This document shows positions 1 to 10,900 of a stretch of DNA of 64,000 nt, piece after piece. The DNA is taken from the NCBI RefSeq assembly GCF_963678635.1, contig NC_087063.1:17467814-17531813 (forward strand), in the 5' to 3' direction. Both the position numbers and the translations under genes were made by a program. Source of the stretch: Symsagittifera roscoffensis. Its lineage: Eukaryota; Xenacoelomorpha; Acoela; Convolutidae. Under the pieces are notes generated by a model, which was not told the origin of the DNA, ran no database searches, and worked only from the letters and a program-made list of their open reading frames with translations. How positions within the stretch are numbered: the stretch's first letter is position 1; the number at the start of each line of letters is the position of its first letter.

Positions 1-480
1 CTTCTCGGTCGAAATGTTCTTTCTTGGTCGAACATTGTCGAATTATAGACAGTTTGGGTCGAGAAGGTCGAAACATACCATTTTTTGGTCGAGTTGGTCG
101 AAACATAATTCGCAAACCTCGACCCGGGAAGTCGCAACATATCTGTTTTGGGTCGCGCAAATGTTTCGGTCGCAAAAAGTTGCAACATATCCATTTTGAG
201 TCGCAATGATCGCAATATACATTTTTTGGGTCGCACAAAGTCGCAACATATCTATTTTGGGTCGCGCAAATATTTCGGTCGCACAAGATCGCAACATAGC
301 CAGTTTGAGTCGCACTATATCTGTTTTGGGTCGCGCAAACTCGCGCAAATACTTCGGTCGCACAAGATCGCAACATAGCCAGTTTGAGTCGCAATGGACG
401 CAACATACCCGATATCGGTCGCAATGGTCGCAACATACCCACTTTGAGTCGCAATGGTCGCAAAATAAGTCCCTGACCAC
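1..480. repeat. Degenerate ~30-bp minisatellite (GTCGCAACATA-type)
   Basis: The words GTCGCAACATA, TTTTGGGTCGC and AGTCGCAATGG recur in the same order with a loose spacing of about 30 bp. The array starts before base 1, so its true length is unknown. Cores shift from GTCGAAACATA at the left to GTCGCAACATA at the right, which suggests older units outside and younger ones inside. It leaves long open frames on both strands, including a Cys-rich minus frame at 43-489, but these come from the repeat. No gene is called here. Confidence 0.85.
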
Positions 481-819
481 CTGGGTCACAGTTATTGATT
501 TGAGTTGCGAAAATCAAAGCTTCAGCGCCATTCGGAGTATCATCGAAGTAGTTCAGTTTCAGTTAAATCTACGAGCATCCTTTTCTCATCCTGGTAAAAA
601 AGACAAAGAAGCATTTCAAGCTGAAATCAGAAACAAAGAGAAAGGTGAGCATTTTGTGATGGAAGCATTTATAAATAATTTCAAAATATCTTTTAATTCA
701 TATCAAAATAATGATTTATCAACTTTGCGGGCGGGCTCATTTATACATAACCATTTTCTGCCCGAGTCAATTTATTGTTAGCAATGTTTCTATTCACGGT
801 ATTTATCAGTTTTTTGCCA
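481..819 (-). other. 3' flank of the minus-strand proline-rich exon; otherwise no gene
   Basis: No protein family is recognisable. The part next to 820 is the likely 3' UTR of the minus-strand exon, with a poly(A) signal at 776-771. An open plus frame across 480-660 continues out of the minisatellite and contains charged residues, but it matches nothing I know. Confidence 0.45.
771..776 (-). terminator. Poly(A) signal AATAAA (minus strand)
   Basis: TTTATT on the plus strand reads AATAAA on the minus strand, 44 bases after the TAG stop at 822-820. This is a normal distance for a short 3' UTR and supports a real terminal exon there. Confidence 0.5.
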
Positions 820-1112
820 CTAATAGGGCTTTTCGTATCTTCTGCCCTCGTAATACGCAGGTGGGGGCATTGAGCGACCTGGCTGACCAGCAGGTGGGGG
901 CATTGAGCGACCTGGATGACCAGCATGTGGGGGCATTGAGCGACCTGGTTGACCCGCATATGGGGGCATTGAGCGACCTGGTTGACCCGCATATGGGGGC
1001 ATTGAGCGACCTGGTTGACCCGCGGGATATCCGACATATCCAGGAGGCTGGCTCACTGTCATCTGATATGGTGCTGCAGACTTCGATAAAACCACTCCAT
1101 TTTGCTTTCTAG
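820..1112 (-). CDS. Terminal exon of an unidentified protein with a proline-rich repeat tail
   Basis: Read on the minus strand, a splice acceptor (TATTTCAG at 1120-1113) opens a frame of 96 codons ending in TAG. It begins with a short lead containing APYQMTVSQPPGYVGYP. Then come five 11-residue repeats of the type GQPGRSMPPYA (one reads GHPGRSMPPPA), and the end is PPPAYYEGRRYEKPY. PPAY fits the PPxY motif bound by WW domains of Nedd4-type ligases. Such Pro/Tyr-rich tails are common at the cytosolic end of small membrane proteins, so a membrane adaptor is possible, but that is inference. The DNA is clearly more GC-rich than its surroundings and a poly(A) signal follows. Earlier exons are not identified; a hydrophobic minus frame at 1167-1320 is one unproven candidate. 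All three minus frames are open across the repeat, so the frame is chosen by splice site, composition and stop position. Confidence 0.5.
861..1025. repeat. 33-bp minisatellite, five copies
   Basis: Units start at 861, 894, 927, 960 and 993, each beginning (G/A)TGGGGGCATTGAGCGACC. The period is exactly 33 bp, or 11 codons, so expansion keeps the reading frame of the minus-strand exon. The two rightmost full units are almost identical, as expected of recent expansion. Confidence 0.95.
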
Positions 1113-2494
1113 CTGAAATAATTAAATTATGTACAATAATAACAGGTTACAACATATTAGCGAGAATTACCATTTATGGTTCCTTGTTAACCATACGTAC
1201 GTCGCGCCGTGCATGATACCATAGTAACCATACATTGCAAGCATCAATGGTGACATATCAATTATCAACAGCCCTGGTAAAATTATCAAAATTGTCCCGT
1301 AATAAAAAAATTGTGCAATCATACCTCGCGTCGGAAAATGGGTTATTTGCACAAAAAAATACGTCGGCAATTTTTCATGGCTTCCATGGAACCATGAATG
1401 GTGGGACGTATGGTTGCAAATTTTGTCAACCAGGGGGTGTTTTGAGCCCAAATATTAAAAGACACAAAAGAAAACGATGAATTGATTTTTGTTTTGTTTT
1501 GCAATGAGCTTTTACCTCTCATTTCCAGTTTTCCATCCACTTCTGAGTTTTTGAAAAGGAATAAAGTATGTGAGCATGAACAACTGTACAGAGTATTGCA
1601 ATATTTCTAAACAACGTGTGTTGTGATTTCACAAGGGGGATGGGAAACTGGAAAAAAAGCATAGTTTTTTTTAGAAATGATTTGAGTTCTGAGTGTTGAA
1701 AAGTGGAAATTCTGATTGTTGAAGATTCTACTGCAGAATGATGTGCAGATGTAAATAAACTGTCAAATTTAGAAATTTTGTACCAAAACTTTAAAAAAAT
1801 CAAATCATGACTGAATTGATCTCAGCTTAAATTTTTTTGGTTGTTTATGTTTCATAAATAGTTTTTAGAGTGCGAAAACATACTTTGTCAAAAGTTCCTA
1901 TCATTCAACGATTGCAAATCATAAAAGCAAAAAACCAATTTTTCAAACAATTTTTTTGACACGCATTTTCAAATTCAACTGAAAAGGTGTTATAATAATA
2001 TCCAATCTTATTTTTTTTTCGTCAAATTGTTTCTTAAGCATTTCATCAGTGTTTCTTACTTACCGAAAGTATAATAACATTTTTTTTTGTTTTTATTGTG
2101 TTCTATTAAAGTTTTTTAGTCAGCCAGTTTTACAGACACGAAAAGAAGTTTCATTTGATATGTCAAAACTTTGACGATCACATTTTTTGAAAATTTTTTT
2201 GTTCTAATTTTTGGAAAATGTGATAGAATATTTGTACCCAAGTGATTTTTGCTCAAGTCAATATTGACTTTTTAACCTGCTTTTTTATATGAAATTTTAG
2301 AGCGTCTGAAAGATATTGATGCTTCCCGGGTTGACCTCCATAAACCGAAAATGCTTATTACACAATTTCATAAATCATGCGCATGGAAAAACGTTTGCCA
2401 TACAGTTTTCATACAATCTCAAAAATGATTGAGAAAAAATATAAACTACCCGCATCCAGTTTCAAGCGTTGTATTATATTAGAATTTTAGTAAA
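1113..2494. other. No recognisable gene
   Basis: AT-rich, with many T and A runs. At 1160-1460 several near-palindromic words around CCATG/GGTAACC occur, perhaps a worn terminal-inverted-repeat element. At 2324-2400 a short block starting CCCGGGTTGACC matches one near 61358. No convincing exon is seen. Confidence 0.5.
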
Positions 2495-2634
2495 ACTGCG
2501 AAACAATCGATTTTAATCAATTGATAATCGATTATAATTTCTCTTTTTAAGATCAAATTATAATTAATTATAATCCAATATAATCGATTATAATCAATTA
2601 CTTAATCGTCCATTTTTTGATACAATTATAATCA
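2495..2634. repeat. AT-rich palindromic simple repeat beside the gap
   Basis: Repeated variants of ATAATCGATTATAATC, many self-complementary, run up to the gap. This type of sequence can explain why assembly failed here. Confidence 0.7.
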
Positions 2635-2834
2635 NNNNNNNNNNNNNNNNNNNNNNNNNNNNNNNNNNNNNNNNNNNNNNNNNNNNNNNNNNNNNNNNNN
2701 NNNNNNNNNNNNNNNNNNNNNNNNNNNNNNNNNNNNNNNNNNNNNNNNNNNNNNNNNNNNNNNNNNNNNNNNNNNNNNNNNNNNNNNNNNNNNNNNNNNN
2801 NNNNNNNNNNNNNNNNNNNNNNNNNNNNNNNNNN
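2635..2834. other. Assembly gap (200 N)
   Basis: Exactly 200 unknown bases, so the true size may differ. Confidence 1.
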
Positions 2835-2839
2835 AGACT

Positions 2840-3230
2840 GAGATTCCGTCACCAACGTTGAACAAAAATCCTTTTTGTTAAAATTCGTTTACTATAGCTG
2901 AAGATAAAAAAGTTTTCGCTCAAAATCATTAGAAAATGAAGGTAAAAATGCAGAAAGAAGCCAGGCCAATCTTACAATCACTCATGGAGCTTTAAAGATG
3001 TTCGCTTGAAGTTGAACTCAACTAACTTTTCTGACGGATTACCTGAAAAGCCACAATTTTTTTGAAATCAAGAATTAAGAAAGCAATCAGTTTACCAATA
3101 TAAATAACTTTTAAAAAAATCACAAACCTATAAAACCTATCTCTACCAGTTGATCACGATTGAAGGTATTTGAAACAAATATATAAGAAAATAAAAAGAA
3201 CTTTCTATTTTCTTAATCGACTCATCCTCA
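2840..3230 (+). mobile_element. LINE-C relic (RT linker region)
   Basis: This block is a decayed parallel of 5330-5720 and of the LINE-C copies near 17420-17740 and 23000-23290. Shared words include the GGAGxxTTAAAGATG segment, a TACCTGAAAAG segment, then CAATTTACCAATATA and a CTATCTC...CTAG/GATCACG segment. In the better copies this stretch encodes the piece leading to the RT finger motif RPISISGT. Here it has stops in all frames. Confidence 0.45.
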
Positions 3231-3809
3231 CTTTGATTATCCCGAAAGTTTTTCTAAATCATCTTCGTTTTTATTACCAATGATAATCTTCAATCCTCTA
3301 CTTGAGGGTTTGAGACCACGCACAAAACCCTGAGAGCTTCAAATTAAAAATTGAAAAAAACCTTATTTTTCTATCATTTGCTGAGAACAAATTTTATCAC
3401 CCAGTGAACAAAACACCAATTTTCTAAGAGTTTGCTGTGAACAAACCCTAGAGTCATCTTGATTTAGAGAGAAATAATTTGCTGGCCTACTAGAGATGAA
3501 ACAGTGCAGTAAGTAAGTGTCGTTTCTTCTACGACAAAACATTTCGCAAAGACTTTTCTCATAACAAAAATTTAAATCAGGATGCCAAAAAAATTGTAGA
3601 AAAAAAATAAGCAAGGATGTCAAAATGGTTTTTTTTTCAGTGGTCTTTTTGTTGAAAAAAAAAAACTAAATCTTAGTTTAATTATGCTTTCGAGTTTTCC
3701 GATGAATACTTAATTTACACTTTCATAGTTTTTATTTATCTACATTTTTAGGTTTTTGCTAAAATAGAAGCAATTTGATTCAAAAATTACAAATTAAAGA
3801 ACAAAAAAA

Positions 3810-4620
3810 AATTGCCAGTGGTTCTTCGATGAGCACTTTGTGAGGTCAATGGGTTTCCAGGAACTATTTAAAAAGTTACCAGTGCAAAACATTGATTTTA
3901 AAATGCTACCCATTACAAATGACGGACGCATTCCTAAAGGCGCCATAAAAAACCATGATAATTATAATCTTACCTTTACCTGTATTGGTGGACACATCAA
4001 TGTAACCTCCACGATAGTCAGAACTTTTTTTCATTACATGGGCCACAATGAAATTCACATTCGATTTTTCCGTTTTTTCTTAAATTATAAAATACTAATA
4101 ATTCAATCAGCAAGGACAAACTTCTTCAAAATTGGTTCTGCTATTTTAATCTTTATCACAAAAGCTTCTTTTTTCTATTCGTAACTAGAATTTATATACA
4201 TTGACTTTGTGATAGCTAACAGAGTTAAATTCATGATGCATTTAAGCAAAGATGGAAACGAATAGTTTTCCATGGGTTGCTCAACATCTTTCAATATGTT
4301 AATTTGGTGCCTTCAAGCGCATTTTGCTTAAGAAATGAGGGTATCTCCAGCGCACTAGAAAGATTTTCTTCTAAGTTTTTTTTTCATAGTTATGAACTTT
4401 TTGTTACCGATATTTAGATGAGTTATACATTTTCTACTGAAAAATGTTTTCAATTAGGCAAAGTTTATTCCAAAACCGGGTCCGTTAAGGAAATTTTACA
4501 TTTTTTAGTGTCGCAGAAACATCCTTAAATTACTCAAACGACCCGTTTTTTGGCGCTAACAAACGTGGAAGATTTCTTTTCTTTAGATGTGATAGATCCA
4601 TTGAAATTGGCACCAAAACA
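3810..4620 (+). repeat. Diverged dispersed repeat, copy 1
   Basis: It aligns in order with 6960-7760. Shared features are the TxCCAGTxGTTxCTTC start, GATAATTATAAT, ATAGTCAGAA, TTTTTTCTATTCGTAACTAGAA (positions 4170-4192 and 7318-7339), AGTTTTCCAT, and TCTCCAGCGCACT. A 114-residue open frame at 3840-4184 is not preserved in the second copy and is not called a gene. Confidence 0.6.
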
Positions 4621-5269
4621 AAAATAAGCGGTCACATAATTTCAGTTCCTAAAAAACTTTGAAACAATAGGTAAGATTATGAATTGACCTTGTAACTACA
4701 TCTAATGGAAATGACACCAGTACTGTATTTAAAATATCTAACAATTAAGCAAAAAAAAATGAGTTTCCTGACATTTTCGCTTAATTGCTTGCTACTACTC
4801 AGTCCAAAATGATCTTTTTACTCCATATTTGCCGTACTAACAATGAAAAAATCAAATAAATCATATATCTTATCAGGGCCAGACAATTACCCTGTTTTGT
4901 TCACAAGCAGAACTAAAAAATTAGAGAAACAAAACAACAGTCTAAAAAATTTTAAGGTAAGAAATCTATATGAAACATTTTCAATTAATATTTAATTGGG
5001 AAGAAACTTTAAAAAGAGAAACCTAATATCGGAAGCAATGATCCGCATATTATTTCGATTATTGTTTGAAATTTTTCTAAAAAGTGCCTCACACAAAAAA
5101 CCAGACATTATACACGATAATATTTCAAAACGTCAATCAACGAAACTTTAATTTGCTATCAATTTTGTACGGTACAAACAAAACATAGCAAAAATATTGA
5201 ATTATAATAAATGATGCAAGAAAATTAAAGAAATTGTCTAACATCAATTCAATTCTAAATATTTTTTGA
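4621..5269. other. No recognisable gene
   Basis: AT-rich DNA with short A runs. It may be a further decayed upstream part of LINE-C, but I cannot align it with confidence. Confidence 0.4.
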
Positions 5270-6600
5270 TAAGAACTAAAAGCTTCAAAGTGGCAAATCT
5301 CTTTAGCAAAAATTTTTCAAACTGAAATTTTTTCTATGACAAAGAGACTAAAATCAAGCTCAATATAGACCCTCAGTCCATCATCGATATTGACCAAAAA
5401 TCAATTTTGTTCAAATTCAAAATCGTTAGTAAATGAAGGTAACACGAGCTTCTCCATAAATGCAAAAAAGAAGCCACGCCAATCTTAAAAACCCGTAATG
5501 GAGACTTAAATATGGTTGCTTCAAAATGAACTTAACTAACTTTTTTGATCGAGTACCTGAAAAGCAAATTTTTTTTCGAAAAAAAGTAATTCAAAAAGCT
5601 ATCAATTTACCAATATACCTAAACTTGAAAAATCAGAACTCAACAAATCTATCTTCATCACTAGATCACGGTTGAAAAGCTCTTGAACAAAAATATTTTT
5701 TGATAGATAAATTAAAGGAAATTTCTATCCCATAATCATCTAACTCATCTTCATTTTGATTACAAACCTGAGATTTTTTTTATGACAAAGAGTCTAAAGT
5801 CAAGCTCAAAGTAGATTCAGAACCCATCAAAATTTTTTACAGAACTAATTTTTTATTCAAATTTGTTACTATATTTAAAATAATTCAGTTCTTGTTTAAA
5901 TTCGTTAGTAATTTAAAAAATAAAAAAAAATTCCCCCAATTTAAAAAGCAAAAAAGAGGTCAGGCTAATCTAAAAATATAAAAAGGAGACCTAAAGATTA
6001 TTGCAATGAAGTTAAAACCCCATTTTTTTTCATGGAGTAAATGAAAAAGCAAAATAGTTTGAAAAAAAAGACAAAAAAAGGAATATACTAAAAAAAAAAA
6101 AATCTTTGAAAACTCACAAAAAAATCAAATCTATCTCAATTACTGGACCGACATTGACGGTTATTGAGAAAAAAAAAAATTCAAAAAAATATCTGATGTA
6201 GTTTCTATCTTAAAAATTGCTAAGACATCTTCATTTTAATCTATATATCTATAGAAAAAACCTAATAAAACCAGTATTTTTTTGCATCCTCATTATCAGA
6301 TCTCTCTGAAGCTATCAATTCTATCAAATATGATCACTTCAAACAAAAAATAAATTTTTCTGAGTTTTGTTGCAACTCCGCAACATAATTGATAAATTTT
6401 CTCAATAGGCCATCTTAGAAATCAAAAATTATTAAAACCGGTGTCCTACTTGCTCTGACTTCATCATGGTAAGCCCCAGGGTACAGTCTTAGGACATCCT
6501 ATTGTCAACCTGTGCCTTAATAAACTTAACAAGCAATTGACTAATTCATACAAGATAAAGCAACATGCAGAAGACCAAGAGCAATCTTTGCATAGAATAA
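5270..6600 (+). mobile_element. LINE-C relics, at least two overlapping decayed copies
   Basis: 5280-5720 parallels LINE-C from its GCAAATCTCTT and CTATGAxAAAGA words through the RT linker. 5760-6130 repeats the same order again, with long A runs inserted. 6465-6593 still encodes an RT palm segment, listed separately. Every part has stops or frameshifts. These are older than the copies at 16-24 kb. Confidence 0.55.
6471..6593 (+). pseudogene. Reverse transcriptase palm relic (PQG ... A-D)
   Basis: One frame stays open for 41 codons and reads KPQGTVLG, then NKLNKQLTNSYK, then HAEDQ. This matches the non-LTR RT block in which PQG is followed about 30 residues later by the catalytic (F/Y)ADD. 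Here ADD has become AED, so the catalytic pair is damaged. The closest relatives in this window are the LINE-C copies, which share LNxQLTNxxK. Confidence 0.6.
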
Positions 6601-6866
6601 AAGTTTTCTGCTGGTTACCAGAGTTCAATTTGTACGCTTTATGAATAAAACTTTTATAAAATTTTATTTGCGAAAAAGTTACAATGTTTTTTCTTCAATA
6701 ATTTGGTCGAGGGTGACCAACAAAATTGTTCATTTTTTCAGTAATCGTCATTGGTGAAAAATAATTGTTTGAACCTTTTTATGGTTTTGTGCTTAAGATG
6801 AAATCTTTGATGTTAGTTTCAAAGGTTGTGTTGCTTGTAAATTTGCGCTAAATTAGAAAAAAATTT

Positions 6867-7013
6867 GGACAAACCATTTACCCACGCACAGTGTTACTGA
6901 AGAAACGACTGGAAATTTTTTCTTCTTTCCTTTTTGGTTGAAAACCAAAATTGAAAGAAGAAAAAATTACCAGTAGTTTCTTCAGTAACACTGTAGGTGG
7001 TAAATGGTTGTCC
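6867..7013. mobile_element. 147-bp hairpin element (MITE-like)
   Basis: Two arms of about 68 bases are reverse complements with few mismatches. The left arm begins GGACAAACCATTTACC and the right arm ends GGTAAATGGTTGTCC, with a ~10-base centre. Short non-coding perfect-type hairpins of this size are typical of foldback or MITE elements. The right arm also shows similarity to the start of the dispersed repeat at 3810. Confidence 0.65.
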
Positions 7014-7760
7014 TGGATCTATTCAATTTCTTGTCACAGCAATTAGTATTTTTATAAAGCTATATTTATAACTATCGGACGAACGACCCCTATGGAGATC
7101 ATAAAAGCCAAAGATAATTATAATATTAACTATTAGATTTATTGGGCATATGAATACGGCCTCCTTAATAGTCAGAATGGTTTCACTCAAATCATGGGCT
7201 AAAACCAAATTCACAATCCATTTTTCATTTATGCTAACCGGTTCTCACTTTTAAATCAATAAGTCTAAGTTTTCTTCAAAACTACTCTGTTTTTTCAATC
7301 TTTAGCATAAGTGATATTTTTTTCTATTCGTAACTAGAAAGTATGAGGTATTTTTTGTGCTAGCGAATAGCTGGTTTTTACAATATCTCTTTACAAAGAA
7401 GCAAGTGAAAAGTTTTCCATTCATTGCCTTAAATCTTTCGACACGTTCATTTGGTACCACTTAAATGCATTTTGTTCAAGAGATACGTGCCTCTCCAGCG
7501 CACTTCAAAAAAAATCATTTTAAAATTCTCAAAGTTATGACTTTTTGTGACTGATTTCCACGGTAGTTATTCATACTCTACTTTTAAAAGGTCTTCAAAA
7601 AAGCGACATTTACCCAAAACAAAATTAAATGACTCAAACAGAAGCTATGGGCTCACGGTTGTGGAAATTTTTTTGTCTAAATATGATTGATCGATTAAAA
7701 TTGGCTACAAAACAAAAATGGTCCGCATCTCAGTTCCACTGCCCAAAAGTTTAATTCACA
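6960..7760 (+). repeat. Diverged dispersed repeat, copy 2
   Basis: Partner of 3810-4620. It starts inside the right arm of the hairpin element, so hairpin and repeat may be parts of one element. Confidence 0.55.
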
Positions 7761-8533
7761 GCTCGCCAAATTTTATTTGTTCGTAACAAAAGTATAGCAG
7801 CTTGGAAAAGAATTTGAAACTTCATCTAAAGGTTTTAGGAACTGCTCTATTGAAAATATATTATAATTCTAATAGAGGCTTTCAGGTGCATTGACTCCAA
7901 TTTAATGGTAGGAAAAACGGAAACAAGCTGAAAACAGAAAAAAAATTACATGATTGAACTACAGGGAAGAATGCATTGAAAAATGATTATTGTTTAGTTT
8001 TTTTATTAGGTTAAAATAGCTAGAACATATTTCGAAATTGCAAGATGAAGTTTAAATCCTTTTACGAGATTGTCTATTGGCGAAAAACATAAATATAAAA
8101 AAACACCGCTTCTGATAAAAAAACACTACTACTCATCGCTTCTAATTACCTACACTACTGTGACAACCTAATAAATGATTTTTCAGCAATCTCATGGGTA
8201 ACAAAAACTAAGCTGGAGAACTAAAACTAGGAAGATCAAGCTCCTAATAAACAATCTTTTGGCTTAAAACATGAAAAAAATAACTTAAGTACAAACACAA
8301 GAAGTATGAAACTACTACTTGTCGATAATTTTGTAGGATAAAAAATGTGGCATTTGAGCAGAGTGCATTGAAAATTGCATTGCATTTCGAACAGAGTGCA
8401 TTGACAGTTAACGACTTTATCTACAAAAAGAACCCAAAAGTGAAGATTACGAATGTCCGATGAAATTTTTTTGAAATTTCGATTGAAAAAAAGACACGTA
8501 ACAACTAAATACTTTCGCGATAACTAAGAAACC
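7761..8533. other. No recognisable gene
   Basis: AT-rich. Around 8350-8410 the words GAGCAGAGTGCATTGA and GAACAGAGTGCATTGA form a short local repeat. Nothing else stands out. Confidence 0.4.
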
Positions 8534-8800
8534 GTGAAAATCAGAAAGACGGTTTTCGCTGCCAGAAAACAGACAGAGAAGATAAAAAGACGGCAAATAG
8601 CTGCAGCTGATTGCAAATGGAAACGAAGCCCTGCCGCAAGTAACGGTTATACCATTGCAATCGTTACCGGTCCTATTTTACAATTCGAGAACGCCGAGCA
8701 CAAGAAGAACGGTCTTTGCTGGTTGTGCAGAAGGCATTTCCTCAGCAAACTTAGAGAAATCCGAAGAGTCGGAAATTGTTTACAAGAACTAACAATTTGA
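8534..8800 (+). other. Unassigned open frame in a GC-richer patch
   Basis: An 88-codon frame runs from GTG to TGA. It is basic and contains two close cysteines (GLCWLC). Base composition rises above the surroundings, which can mark an exon or a young transposon fragment, but I recognise no family, no good splice site decides its limits, and no second copy exists in the window. Confidence 0.2.
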
Positions 8801-9771
8801 TCACCTATTAGCTTTCTGGACAAGTTCTAACTTTAGTCTATTAATATCAATAGTTCATTGTTGGGATATGAGGAGCTTGGAGTAAAAAGTAAGGGTCGAT
8901 CGTTTTGCGATGGATGGGTTGGATTTTCTCTACTGAACGAAAACGATCGTTAAAAATTGATGATGTAGCAACACTGTTTTTATGAGTGACCTCGTGTTCC
9001 GCGGTAACTAACTTTGCTCACTAACACTGCAGGTAACTTTGCAGGTAATTAGATTAAAATGCATGATTTGGCCGATATCCTTGAAAGAATATCAGTTTTT
9101 TTTGAACCGATTTTAGGAAAGGCCAGTTTGAATTGAAAGGCGCTATCTTGTCGCAAGACAATATTTACACGGTTTAACCTTACTTTTCGTCGTTATGTTT
9201 TTTCTCAGCAAATGTTACAGAACTTATCAGAACTTAGCGATACACTTTATAATTATAATTTTTGAGTGCTTGAAAAATCAGAATTCAGAGGATTAAATAT
9301 GAAACTACACAGCTTTTTGCACATTTTTGCATCATCAGCTTTAAAGCAATTAACTTTTTGTGAAATGATCATCGATCATAAATCCTCAGAGAATTTACTC
9401 TACAGAAAAGTTTTTAAAAATTATACCACTCAGATATTTGAAATTATAAAATAAAACTTGCGCCAAATTTACATATTGATTAAAACATCGAACCTAATTT
9501 TTGAGAAAAATTTTGAGCTCCATTTTACAATTTTGTATAATTTAAATAGTTTCTCTTTCGAAATTGATTTGTTTTATTTTTTCCGCCAATTTTTTTTTAT
9601 TTAGAACTCATATTATAGTGTCAATTCTCTGCTCCTCAGCTCTCTTCACATGTTTGTTTTCTTGGCCTCTGCTTCCAGATGTGAAGTTCTTCAAATGCAG
9701 TAGCTTGATGTTCAGTGTTGTTTGCTTGGTCTATAACCTCTCAGAGTTTTCTTACGCTAGTGCCCTCATTT
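8801..9771. other. No recognisable gene
   Basis: A short inverted pair, GATCGTTTTGCGATG and ACGAAAACGATCG, lies at about 8900-8955. No gene signal is seen. Confidence 0.4.
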
Positions 9772-10071
9772 TCACATTGCCTTACATGTTGTCCTACCGA
9801 TGCGTCCTTTTTTGGTAATCTGATTTAATAATGGTAAGACTATGATTAATTTGGCAAACATAAATTGAGTAAAAACCTTGACAAATTTTGATTTTTGTTT
9901 ACCCGAAAAAGGAAACTTTAACGGTGGTAGGCAGATTTTCAGATTTCTATGTTGAATAACATTGGTACCTCGATTATGTTCCGCACCTTTTTTTGCTAAA
10001 TTCAGATTTGCCTTGCCCAGTTGATGTACCAGCAACATAGCTTCGGTATTGTACCGCCAGTGTTGAATCAA
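9772..10071 (-). pseudogene. Possible retroelement integrase C-terminal relic
   Basis: On the minus strand a 99-residue frame holds VHQLGKANLNLAKKG followed by LPPLKFPFSGKQKSKFVKVF. This order resembles the stretch after the integrase core in LTR retrotransposons: an amphipathic linker with LGKAxxxxK, then the small barrel with KGxxxKLxxxWxGPF. The match is loose and key glycine and tryptophan residues are missing, so this is a weak call. It points opposite to the integrase relic at 10330-10900. Confidence 0.25.
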
Positions 10072-10329
10072 TTTACTTGGTTTCGTTTTTTTTCCCTGGA
10101 TCGTGTTGATTTTTTTTTAATATTTCATCCAGAGTCACCCATGCAGTTTTATCAATCTATGATTCTTAAAAATGGTTGTCAACCCATTGACTTTTCTTAC
10201 TTTCAAGGCCTCTAAATTTTTTTCAAAATAGAGTACCTCTAAATATTCAATGTGCCTTCTTTTATAACTTTTTCTTTTTTTTGAGTGCAGTGCAACTTCT
10301 AAAATTAGAAATACTTCCTGTATGAAATG

Positions 10330-10900
10330 ATTTTTTGTTTTGTTAATATCCACAGACTACGTTTTAACGTGATTCCTTGTCAACATGGATGTCCAGAAAG
10401 CTTAAGTTATGTTTTTCAGCGGCCTTTTGTCAAGCAAAATGTTTCTACATCAAATCATATCAGAAAAAACGCAAAGGTCGAAAGAACCAAAAGAACAATC
10501 AAAGAAGCATTGTCTATATAAGTGAGAGAAGTTCATAACGGCTAGATCAAAAAGTTTCAAACAGTTATATTCACAGAGCTTCATTTCCTGCATTGACAAA
10601 CTACAGCCCGTTTTACTTGATCTTTGGTCGCCGTTGCCGTTGTCAATAGAATGCATGTACGAAACATCACAAACTCAAGTCTCTTTAACGCCAAGCTACT
10701 ACATAGGGAACCTTAAGAAGGAACTCCAAACAAGCCACGAATATGTGCGCGATACGATAGATGTCGAACAAGAACGACAGAAAATTCTAATATGGCAGAA
10801 AACATTAAGGACCTAAAACTAAAGCGAACGACAAAGTACGAATTTTTAACCCCATTTTTTGCAAAGGACAGGTAAAGACCTTAAATTAGTTCTATAACAA
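10330..10900 (+). pseudogene. LTR-retrotransposon integrase relic
   Basis: Several pieces in different frames follow the order of a Ty3/gypsy-type integrase. HGCPESL (10384 onward) is the start of the core strand usually continued by the catalytic Asp. NAKVERTKRTIKEALS (about 10465-10515) is the conserved VERxNRTxKxxL helix. NYSPFYLIFGRRCRC (about 10600-10645) is the SPFxLxFGR motif. SHEYVRDTIDVEQERQK (from 10733) is the linker. NDKVRIFNPIFCKGQ (about 10826-10872) is the barrel with GDxVxxFxP. The core between HGCPESL and the VER helix is shortened, so at least one catalytic acidic residue is missing, and the frame changes several times. The element is dead. Confidence 0.6.

Noticed and set aside
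43-489. Long Cys-rich minus-strand open frame
   Set aside because: It is the reverse reading of the minisatellite. Its CxxC-like pattern follows the repeat period and the opposite frames are equally open.
861-1025. CRISPR-like array of 33-bp repeats
   Set aside because: There are no unique spacers between units; it is a head-to-tail minisatellite in an animal genome.
741-1112. Other open frames across the 33-bp repeat (plus 711-1112, minus 741-1037)
   Set aside because: A repeat period divisible by three leaves every frame open. Only the minus frame called has an acceptor, a plausible sequence outside the repeat and a poly(A) signal.
2598-2865. Minus-strand frames across the gap
   Set aside because: They consist almost wholly of unknown bases.
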